Origin: Nitrospira sp. | GTDB taxonomy: Bacteria; Nitrospirota; Nitrospiria; Nitrospirales; Nitrospiraceae | Reading direction: 5' to 3' | DNA: 64,000 nt | NCBI GenBank assembly: GCA_030653545.1 | Contig: JAURZE010000012.1 | Span: forward strand, 20,235-84,234 | In this document: piece by piece, positions 18,817 to 25,083 of the stretch | Layout of the letters: each line of letters starts with the position of its first letter | Numbering within the stretch: position 1 is the stretch's first letter | Made by a program: the position numbers and the translations under genes | Notes under the pieces: generated by a model | The model's input: the letters and a program-made list of their open reading frames with translations, nothing else | Database searches by the model: none | Told to the model about the DNA's origin: nothing

Positions 18817-19091
18817 GCTTCCTCTCGGTCCATGACAATCGTGCGAGACAACGGCGCCCCATGCACCGATCGAGGGCTCCACGCTGGAAGCGCCCCCCGT
18901 TTCGATGCCGCGCGCAAAACCCCGGCAGACTCCAGTCTCCGAATGGCAGAACCCGCTTCATCGGAGGGCCCGATCAACTTCACGACAGCCAGAGGTTTGC
19001 CGCGTTCCGTCAACAACACTTCCTTGCCTTGCTTGACGGCCTTCATCAATTGGGAAAATTTCTGATTCGCCTCGCGCAATCCCATTTGCAT
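18813..19091 (-). CDS. Phd/YefM-family antitoxin
   Basis: This 92-residue protein has a Phd-type N-terminal DNA-binding region (LREANQKFSQLMKAVKQGKE, then VLLTERGKPLAVVKLI). A longer, variable C-terminus presumably wraps and blocks the PIN toxin. I chose the ATG at 19091 because AGGGGGG lies 4 nt upstream. An ATG five codons earlier and one two codons later are alternatives. It should also repress its own promoter. Confidence 0.83.
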   Translation of the reverse strand: MQMGLREANQKFSQLMKAVKQGKEVLLTERGKPLAVVKLIGPSDEAGSAIRRLESAGVLRAASKRGALPAWSPRSVHGAPLSRTIVMDREEA

Positions 19092-19243
19092 ACGGCCCCC
19101 CTTCATGTAGTGATGAGCCTACGTTATGCCGGACTGGAGACTCATGTCAACCTATCGCGCCTGCGCCACCGGGCGAGCATCGCCGAGGGGGGCCGGCTTC
19201 TCCCCTGGAGTCTGTGAGGAGCCCCCAAGTAGAACCCTACAAC

Positions 19244-19618
19244 TCACGCGCGGGTCACTCCCAAGCTCACCTGCCGGAAGCCCAGCGCGCGGATGCGATC
19301 GACGACCGAGACAAACCGCTCCAACCGCGTCACTTTGTCGGCCCGGACCAGAACCGGCGACTCGCGCGGATAGGCGAGGAGCGTGGCGTCGAGTAGCGCC
19401 TCGGCCACCGGGCGATCCGCCACGAACAACTCCCCCTCCGCCGTCACCGTCACGATAAGCGGTTGGTCCGGCCGGTTGCCGGCCGTCGCCGCTTTGGCTA
19501 ACTCGACTGGCACCTGCCCGGTCGTCACAAAGGTCGCCGTGGTCAATACGATCACGAGCAGCACCAGCATCACGTCGACCAATGGAATCACGTTGATGTT
19601 GTTGAGTTCACGATCCAT
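19244..19618 (-). CDS. exbD: ExbD/TolR-family proton-channel subunit
   Basis: The 124-residue protein has a short cytoplasmic N-terminus, one transmembrane helix (NVIPLVDVMLVLLVIVLTTA) with the essential aspartate D15 (equivalent to ExbD D25 of E. coli), and a periplasmic domain with the usual end (RADKVTRLERFVSVVDRIRALGF). With ExbB it converts proton flow into movement of TonB. Its ATG lies 11 bp inside the end of exbB. No tonB follows directly: the only tonB in the window is 10 kb away at 30.1-31.2 kb. Confidence 0.92.
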   Translation of the reverse strand: MDRELNNINVIPLVDVMLVLLVIVLTTATFVTTGQVPVELAKAATAGNRPDQPLIVTVTAEGELFVADRPVAEALLDATLLAYPRESPVLVRADKVTRLERFVSVVDRIRALGFRQVSLGVTRA

Positions 19619-20033
19619 GTTGCGCCTGATGCAGGGTGAGCAGTTCACTCACGCGGCGGCGGAGCACGTTGTTCATGACCACGCAAGGAATGGCGACGAG
19701 GAGTCCGACCGCCGTGGCCTTCAGCGCCAGGCTCAGCCCGATCATGATCGTGGCAACCGCCAGCGCTCCGGACGTGCCCATAGTATGGAAAGTAAGCATG
19801 ATGCCGAGCACCGTGCCGAGCAGGCCGATATAGGGCGCGTTCGCCGCAATGGTCCCGATCACGACTAAATGCTTTGTGAGCGCCATCTCCAACGTGTCGC
19901 GATGCTGAAACTCGGCGGGATTGATGCGTTGAAAATACCTCCACCGCTCGATCGCGACGGCAAAGGCCACCAAGCCCAACATCACCAACAGTCCGATCAC
20001 CCCGTAGTCAACGATCGCTTTCAACTCATCCAT
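19608..20033 (-). CDS. exbB: ExbB/TolQ/MotA-family proton-channel subunit
   Basis: The 141-residue protein is short for ExbB but carries the three transmembrane helices and the channel motif (ANAPYIGLLGTVLGIMLTFH, then LALKATAVGLLVAIPCVV). The first helix follows MDELKAIVDYGVIG. Short ExbB versions of about 140 residues are common outside Proteobacteria. GGAG lies 8 nt before the ATG at 20033. It forms the proton channel of the TonB system with the overlapping exbD. A strong hairpin separates it from the P460-like gene upstream. Confidence 0.9.
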   Translation of the reverse strand: MDELKAIVDYGVIGLLVMLGLVAFAVAIERWRYFQRINPAEFQHRDTLEMALTKHLVVIGTIAANAPYIGLLGTVLGIMLTFHTMGTSGALAVATIMIGLSLALKATAVGLLVAIPCVVMNNVLRRRVSELLTLHQAQHGS

Positions 20034-20139
20034 CACGGATCTCCGTAGCAACGCACCACCTCACGCCGGAGGCCTGGGCTCGCTGGCCATCTCAACCACT
20101 CCCTAAGCTGAATGGGATACGGTACGGCAGGAAGCAGGG

Positions 20140-20171
20140 AGAGGGAAGCGCATGGGCATGCGCCTCCCTCT
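20140..20171. terminator. Strong hairpin between P460-like gene and exbB
   Basis: The 15-nt arms 20140-20154 and 20157-20171 pair with one mismatch (AGAGGGAAGCGCATG against its complement). It falls between the stop of the P460-like gene (20257) and exbB (20033). No T-run is present. Confidence 0.5.
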
Positions 20172-20256
20172 ATACGGGACTCTCTGCGTGGTCAGCGCAG
20201 TCCAACCCCTGTGAATCCCGTCCATCGTCACGACCACGTATCCGCCTCGGGTCTCT

Positions 20257-20763
20257 TCACATCACGGGCAATCGGCAGACGCCGCAATCCAAGGCATCGC
20301 TCGCCACCACACGGCCGATCGCATCGTAAGTCGCATAGGCCCAGCCCTCACGCGAACGGCGCCCCAAGCCCTGGCGATCCAGGCTCGACACCTTTTCCAT
20401 CACAAAGACCGATCGCAATTGTCCCCCGGTCCCAGGGGCGGACGAGAAGGTTTCCACAACCAGCGCCGTCCCGACGGGAAACGTGTCCTCGTCGGTCACC
20501 GATGCCGCCTTCGGACAAACGGCAAATCTCAGATATCGAGCAGCTCCGGACACATCTACATCGGACTCGATCAGCGGCCAGGTCCGATAGTGCTTCGGCA
20601 CCGGCACACCCGGCACCTGCGCTGGATTCGTCCGCCAGCGGGAGACCGTCAGCGCGATCGCCAGAAGCCGGACAACCACCACGTTGAGCGTGTAGTCGCC
20701 AGGATCTTTCCTCTTCACGGCGCTGACGAACGCCGCACGTGTCATTTCGAGACTACCGAGCAT
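20257..20763 (-). CDS. Cytochrome P460-like protein with altered haem motif (CxxCR)
   Basis: The 168-residue protein has the P460-family landmarks: HYRTWPL near residue 78, FPVGTALVVETF, RSVFVMEK and GWAYATYDAIGRV. At the C-terminus the haem-attachment motif CxxCH is replaced by CGVCR (codons TGC GGC GTC TGC CGA), and the protein stops six residues later. Without the axial histidine normal haem c ligation is unlikely. The N-terminus holds one hydrophobic segment (LNVVVVRLLAIALTV) that could be an anchor or signal. AAGGTG precedes the ATG. A paralogue with an intact motif is only 0.6 kb upstream. It may be a non-haem homologue or a decaying gene. Confidence 0.72.
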   Translation of the reverse strand: MLGSLEMTRAAFVSAVKRKDPGDYTLNVVVVRLLAIALTVSRWRTNPAQVPGVPVPKHYRTWPLIESDVDVSGAARYLRFAVCPKAASVTDEDTFPVGTALVVETFSSAPGTGGQLRSVFVMEKVSSLDRQGLGRRSREGWAYATYDAIGRVVASDALDCGVCRLPVM

Positions 20764-20780
20764 GAATCACCTTATCCTTT

Positions 20781-20907
20781 CCCCGAAGAGCCGGGAATTT
20801 GGGAGGAAGGCATCTCCGACGCCCTGAACACCTTACAAGCACACCATCTCTTGTGTAGCCCCGAAGGGCCGGGGACTCGGAGGGAGGCCACCTCCGACTC
20901 CCCGGGC
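20781..20907. repeat. Two imperfect direct repeats (about 48 bp, 78-bp period)
   Basis: Units at 20781-20829 and 20859-20907 both begin CCCCGAAG and share GCCGGG, GGAGG-like and CTCCGAC blocks in the same order. They agree at roughly 70 percent of positions. They lie in the 187-bp gap after the first HTH_17 gene. The second unit holds a near-perfect hairpin. Confidence 0.55.
20871..20903. terminator. Hairpin downstream of first HTH_17 gene
   Basis: GGGGACTCGGAGG (20871-20883) pairs with CCTCCGACTCCCC (20891-20903) with one central mismatch. It lies 48 bp after the HTH_17 stop. It may be a terminator and is part of the second direct repeat unit. Confidence 0.45.
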
Positions 20908-20950
20908 AGGCCTGGAAGAAGGGTGCACAACTACCAGACCCGTTTCCGCA

Positions 20951-21205
20951 TCATGTTCGCCGCTTGCTCGCGCGCAGACTCGATCGCACGCGCACTACCT
21001 TGCTGCGCCCATTCGATTCCCGGATCGCCTGATCGGTACACTGGCCTTCGATGAGTCCGTTCAGCGATGCGCGAAAGATGCGCAGGCTCCCGCGGCCGAT
21101 CTTCGTCGCGCGCAAGCGGCCCTCCTCGATCCACCGATAGATCGTCCACTTACTGACCCTGAGCAGCGCGGCCGCCTCTTGGACTCGCAATAACGGTGGC
21201 TCCAT
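20951..21205 (-). CDS. HTH_17 (excisionase/AlpA-type) DNA-binding protein, copy 1
   Basis: The 84-residue protein is mostly one winged helix-turn-helix domain: LLRVQEAAALLRVSKWTIYR, then WIEEGRLRATKIGRGSLRIF. This is the HTH_17/excisionase family, used by phage excisionases, AlpA-like regulators and small transcription factors. A close paralogue with the same WTIYRW-EGRL-TKIGRGSLR-F core lies at 31.3-31.6 kb. This copy sits between the intact P460 gene and the P460-like/exbB/exbD genes, with strong hairpins on both sides. No integrase is present, so a regulatory role seems likelier than excision. Confidence 0.85.
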   Translation of the reverse strand: MEPPLLRVQEAAALLRVSKWTIYRWIEEGRLRATKIGRGSLRIFRASLNGLIEGQCTDQAIRESNGRSKVVRVRSSLRASKRRT

Positions 21206-21232
21206 CCTGTCCTCTCGAACGGCGCGTATGGC

Positions 21233-21259
21233 GGGGGAGCGCCCAACCCGCGCTCCCCC
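21233..21259. terminator. Perfect hairpin between P460 gene and HTH_17 copy 1
   Basis: GGGGGAGCG (21233-21241) and CGCTCCCCC (21251-21259) are perfectly complementary with a 9-nt loop. It lies between the P460 stop (21324) and the HTH_17 start (21205). Confidence 0.55.
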
Positions 21260-21323
21260 TGGTGAGACCTGCGTCAGGAGGTCAACCCATCCGCAGATCC
21301 CAACGTCTCACCTCATCCCTCGA

Positions 21324-21869
21324 CTAGCGCGCCATACGCTTGTCGAAATACTCGTCATAGCGATGCACGAAATCTTTCGCTGCCAGCGGAGCATGGCACG
21401 CGCGGCACTTCGTGAAATCTTCGGCCAACGGCTTCCCGTCCGGACCGAAGGCGGAAAAGACCCAGTTCCCGTTTTTCAGATTGTCCGGCACGTCCTGCCC
21501 CCACCCGTCGCCCTTGGCCATCACGAACACTTTCCCGAGATCGCCCTTGATGAGCTTGCCGTCCGCGCCGGTTTCCGGTGCGTCCCCGTTCATCTTGGCC
21601 TTGTGTAACTCCATGACCATGACAGTCCCGTTGGGAAACTGCTGGCTCTGGTTCGTTCGCGCCCCGACCTGATTCACAAAGAGCTCGCGTATCTGTTTCG
21701 CATCCGGCCGCTGGACCTCAGAGAGAAACTTCGGCCAAGTCTTATAGTCCGACGGATACGCCAATTCGCCGTCCTTCGGCTTCGCCGGCGCCTTCGCCGT
21801 CGGAGTCGTCCCCATTTCACTGCATCCCCACAGGAGCAGCACCATCATGATTGCGATTCCGTGTTTCAT
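21324..21869 (-). CDS. Cytochrome P460-family lipoprotein
   Basis: This 181-residue protein starts with a lipoprotein signal (MMVLLLWGC, Cys16 as lipid site). The P460 domain follows: YKTWPKFLS, FPNGTVMVMELHKAK, KVFVMAKG, GNWVFSAFGPDG and the haem-c motif C155-R-A-C-H159. P460 cytochromes carry an unusual haem, cross-linked to lysine in Nitrosomonas, and oxidise hydroxylamine or handle NO. Other members of the domain family have less clear roles. I cannot assign the cross-link lysine. CGGAGG precedes the ATG at 21869. The HMA-like gene lies 22 bp upstream, so the two are probably cotranscribed. Confidence 0.85.
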   Translation of the reverse strand: MKHGIAIMMVLLLWGCSEMGTTPTAKAPAKPKDGELAYPSDYKTWPKFLSEVQRPDAKQIRELFVNQVGARTNQSQQFPNGTVMVMELHKAKMNGDAPETGADGKLIKGDLGKVFVMAKGDGWGQDVPDNLKNGNWVFSAFGPDGKPLAEDFTKCRACHAPLAAKDFVHRYDEYFDKRMAR

Positions 21870-21891
21870 CTCCAGCCTCCGTTTCAATGAT

Positions 21892-22260
21892 TTATGATTT
21901 CGCTTCCCGTGAACCGCCACGATCCACCCAGGCCTTGCAGCCGATTCCTGAGGCCAGCGCCTGCTCAACCGACGCCGCCAATTGCACCGGCGGCACTCCG
22001 TCCGGCTGAGAGCGCACCAGCACCGTACCGTGATCGTTCAAGAACTCGACGGCTTGTACCGCCGGGAAACGCCGCAGCGCCCCTTCGACCTCTTCGCGAT
22101 GGTACTCACAGAACCGCCCCCCGATTTGGACGATGACCTGACTGGCAGCGGCATCTTTCTGCTCCGGCGGGGTCGCCGCCCGCGACGAATCCTCCGCCTG
22201 AACCGGCAGGCACACACTCAGGCCCACAGCCAATCCCACCCCCACGAGACCAAGCTTCAT
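21892..22260 (-). CDS. Periplasmic HMA-like metal-binding protein
   Basis: After a signal peptide ending at VQA, the 122-residue protein has a region resembling a heavy-metal-associated ferredoxin fold: VIVQIGGRFCEYHREEVEGA, then LRRFPAVQAVEFLNDHGTVL. The usual CxxC is replaced by C-E-Y-H, which could still bind a metal. HMA-like domains in the periplasm include MerP-type carriers. I chose the ATG at 22260 because GAGGGAG lies just upstream. It heads a short unit with the P460 lipoprotein. Copper or another thiophilic metal is a reasonable guess, not shown. Confidence 0.62.
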   Translation of the reverse strand: MKLGLVGVGLAVGLSVCLPVQAEDSSRAATPPEQKDAAASQVIVQIGGRFCEYHREEVEGALRRFPAVQAVEFLNDHGTVLVRSQPDGVPPVQLAASVEQALASGIGCKAWVDRGGSREAKS

Positions 22261-22517
22261 AGCTCCCTCTCCTCTTGGTTGATCCACAGATATTTACCCA
22301 ATGGCCGGAGCGGAGACTCAGTGGAGAGAGTCTGCGCCCCAGTGGGTCCGGGCAAGGAGGCCGCCATACCCGGACCACACAGATGTTTCGAGACAGACCG
22401 GGGCACCCCGGATCGCTCAGGTGGAAGGCGTTCAGTGAAGCTCCGGCCAGACTCCCTCGGGAGACTTATGGCCGCAGCATGAAAACATTGAATTGGAACG
22501 AACGCGTCCCGCCTGAA

Positions 22518-22862
22518 TTATCCGAGCGGGAGCACTGGAGGAGCACGAGAGCGGAGGAGTGACACCGAAGAGACTGAAACCAGTTGAACGGGAGAAACCA
22601 CCGGAACCAGCACGACCGACTCAACAACGTCGGCAGGAGCCGATGCCACTAACCCACTCTCCGGAGTGGCCTGGCAGGCCCAGGCACAGAGAGAGGAGTG
22701 TGTCGTCTCGTGACTGTCGTGGTGTTGTTCATGCCCGCCGGCAGGGGCGGACCCCGGCAGGGCCAGCGAGCACGTGGCGGCCAAACAGACCAGGGCGACG
22801 TACATCACCGCCGTGAGTCCGGCGACGACAGTCCCGACTGATCTGATCGAACGACCGCTCAT
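22518..22862 (-). CDS. Small His-rich CxWxC membrane protein (copy B)
   Basis: This 114-residue member of the recurrent family has a hydrophobic segment (VVAGLTAVMYVALVCLAATC), a His patch (HEQHHDSHETTH), the C-A-W-A-C motif (SSLCAWACQATP), a second hydrophobic stretch (VVLVPVVSPVQLVSVSSVS) and the C-terminal SRAPP. The plan resembles CopL/DUF2946-type proteins linked to copper, which is a tentative comparison. It lies between the S9 peptidase gene and the HMA-like gene on the same strand. Its upstream region carries the same 33-bp element as copy A. Confidence 0.7.
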   Translation of the reverse strand: MSGRSIRSVGTVVAGLTAVMYVALVCLAATCSLALPGSAPAGGHEQHHDSHETTHSSLCAWACQATPESGLVASAPADVVESVVLVPVVSPVQLVSVSSVSLLRSRAPPVLPLG

Positions 22863-22911
22863 ACGCTCTCTACCCTTTCAGCCTACTCATGTACGCCGAT
22901 ACCCCGAGACT

Positions 22912-22944
22912 GTCTACCGATGGCTGCTCACTTGTGCTACAGAA
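22912..22944 (-). promoter_or_regulatory. Shared upstream element, copy B gene
   Basis: GTCTACCG-N4-CTGCTCAC-N4-GCTACAGAA on the plus strand, identical in all 25 fixed positions to the element upstream of copy A. It lies 50 bp before the copy B start. The intervening four-base spacers differ between the two sites. Confidence 0.55.
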
Positions 22945-23027
22945 TCCTGCGCGCCTTATTGGCGGCTTACGGCAACGGCAGCAGCGGGCATCCCCCTCCC
23001 TCGCTTTTCTAAGCGCGCTCCCCTTGG

Positions 23028-24998
23028 TCAATCCAAATGTGCCTTCAAGAACGTTTCCATCTCCTGAAAGACCTGCAGACGGTCCGGTTCACGGCTCAAC
23101 CAATGATCCCCTCGCGGCAGTTCGACATAGCGATAGTTCTGAACACCGGCAGCCTTCATTGCCTCTGCCATCTCGCGTGAATGCTCGACAGGCACGACGA
23201 CGTCCGACACGCCATGCATGAGTAACAGCGGCGTACGGATCTCCCTGGCATGAGTGACGGGAGACGTGTCCTTCAAGCGATCCCGATCCGACCACCACCG
23301 GCCGATTAGCGCATCGGCCGCGATTTCGCCCCTGACGAAAAACCGCCGCTCATCCACATAGCGTCGAAGGTCTGTGAGCCCGGCAACGCTGATCGCACAC
23401 CGGTAGAGATCCGGCGTTTTGACCGCGCCCATGAGTGCCGCATAGCCACCGTAGCTCGCCCCAACAATGCAGATACGATTGGCATTCGCGATGCCCTGCT
23501 GAATGGCCCACTGCACGGCATCCGTGAGGTCATCCTGCATCTCCAGCCCCCAGCGCTGGAATCCGGCCCGCAAGAACTCCTCCCCATACCCGGACGATCC
23601 CCGAAAATTTACCTGGAGCACCGCCCACCCACGGCTGGCGAACAACTGTGCCCAGGAGTCCCAGTGGGCCATGTCGCGCGCCCACGGTCCGCCATGGGGG
23701 AAAACCACCAACGGCATTGCGCGCTCATCACGGCCCACTGGTGCGGTGAGATAGCCGTGCAACGCGAGTCCGTCCCGCGCCTGAATCGTGACAGACTTGG
23801 GAGCGGCCATCTTTCCGGCATCCACATCGGGGCGGGAGTCGGCAAACCTCACGACCCGATCGTGCTCCCGGTCGAAAATAAAATATTGCGCCGGCTGGAC
23901 CGCATTTCCCGACGCCACCACGTGACGTCGCCCGTCATGGCTGCTGCTCACAATGACATTCCGGCGGTTCGGCAGCGCGCTATCGATCCTGGCTTGAACC
24001 GCCTGAGCCCGCTTGTCCCAATACACCGTCCGAATCCCCTCCGCCGCATACGACACTCCGACGACTGCGCGTAGCCAGTGGGAATAGATCAACGGGCCAC
24101 CGATATCATACTCGGGGTCCGACGCCACCAATTCCCGTGGCGCGTCCGGCTGATCGATCCTCAGCTTGAACACTGCCTGCCGCCCGTCATGGAGCGCCCG
24201 CACATAGAGCACATCGGGATCCCTGTCGAATCCCAACGGGGTTATGCCGGCCTCTTTCGTGAAATCAAACTCAACCAACTCTCGCCACTCATCCGATCCT
24301 GACGCGCGCACGATGATGCGTTGCATCGTATTTCGCCCGCCGATCCCCAACCGAACACGCCCTGCTCGATCGGCCATCCAGGCATGAATACGACGAAACC
24401 CCTCCGCGTTGCCGGGATTCGCCTGCACAAGACTGCGAGCCCCGGTTTCGACGTTGAGCCGGTAGACATTGGGGGAGTTCGGAATCGTGGCGTCGAGCGC
24501 AATCAAAATATGCTTAGGATCGTCAGGAAGAAATGCGACCACTTGATCCTGAATCTGGGAATAATGCTCGGAACCAAAGATCGCATCCGGGCCCTTCGGC
24601 TTGATGAGTTCCTGATTGGCTCCGGTTCCATCGCGATTGACGCCGATCAACCGCGTTTCGACCATCCCCACTCTCATTCGGGTGTGGGCAAAGCGAATGC
24701 TGACGAGCAAACGCCCGTCATTGACCCATTCAAACCACTGGATGAAATAGTCATCGTTGTCAGACGTCACGACCGCATGGGGATCGGCGCCCGAGGTGGA
24801 TTGAGTCACGAGGTGAGTCTGGCCGTCCTCATTTCTAAGCACGGCCAGATATTTTCCCGAGGGAGAAAACTTCACGGACCCGACGCGCGGGAGTCGGGCA
24901 AACGCTTCCACCGGAGTGGGATCAGCCGCCAATGCGTATGGCGGGCATTCCCACACCATCGCCACCGCAACGCATAAGACCATCGCGAATCGCGTCAC
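23028..24998 (-). CDS. S9-family (prolyl oligopeptidase-like) secreted peptidase
   Basis: The 656-residue protein has a signal peptide (MVLCVAVAMVWECPPYALAA), a seven-bladed beta-propeller-like region (about 30-400) and a C-terminal alpha/beta-hydrolase domain. The catalytic triad is S515 (GASYGGYA), D599 (HGVSDVVVP) and H632 (PRGDHW). S9 enzymes cut short peptides, often next to proline, or act as acylaminoacyl peptidases. The GTG at 24998 has GGAGG 8 nt upstream. It follows a TonB-dependent receptor gene by 85 bp, so it may process a peptide imported by that receptor. A similar pairing is known for lasso-peptide isopeptidases. The substrate here is unknown. Confidence 0.9.
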   Translation of the reverse strand: MTRFAMVLCVAVAMVWECPPYALAADPTPVEAFARLPRVGSVKFSPSGKYLAVLRNEDGQTHLVTQSTSGADPHAVVTSDNDDYFIQWFEWVNDGRLLVSIRFAHTRMRVGMVETRLIGVNRDGTGANQELIKPKGPDAIFGSEHYSQIQDQVVAFLPDDPKHILIALDATIPNSPNVYRLNVETGARSLVQANPGNAEGFRRIHAWMADRAGRVRLGIGGRNTMQRIIVRASGSDEWRELVEFDFTKEAGITPLGFDRDPDVLYVRALHDGRQAVFKLRIDQPDAPRELVASDPEYDIGGPLIYSHWLRAVVGVSYAAEGIRTVYWDKRAQAVQARIDSALPNRRNVIVSSSHDGRRHVVASGNAVQPAQYFIFDREHDRVVRFADSRPDVDAGKMAAPKSVTIQARDGLALHGYLTAPVGRDERAMPLVVFPHGGPWARDMAHWDSWAQLFASRGWAVLQVNFRGSSGYGEEFLRAGFQRWGLEMQDDLTDAVQWAIQQGIANANRICIVGASYGGYAALMGAVKTPDLYRCAISVAGLTDLRRYVDERRFFVRGEIAADALIGRWWSDRDRLKDTSPVTHAREIRTPLLLMHGVSDVVVPVEHSREMAEAMKAAGVQNYRYVELPRGDHWLSREPDRLQVFQEMETFLKAHLD

Positions 24999-25024
24999 GT
25001 CCGGTCCCTCCCGATTGAGTGGAA

Positions 25025-25048
25025 GGGAGCGCGATACTCGGCGCTCCC
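25025..25048. terminator. Hairpin between TBDR and S9 peptidase genes
   Basis: GGGAGCGC (25025-25032) pairs perfectly with GCGCTCCC (25041-25048). It lies between two codirectional genes and may attenuate or stabilise the transcript. Confidence 0.45.
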
Positions 25049-25083
25049 CTCCCATATCCGCGACACAGCGCCCAACCTTATTC

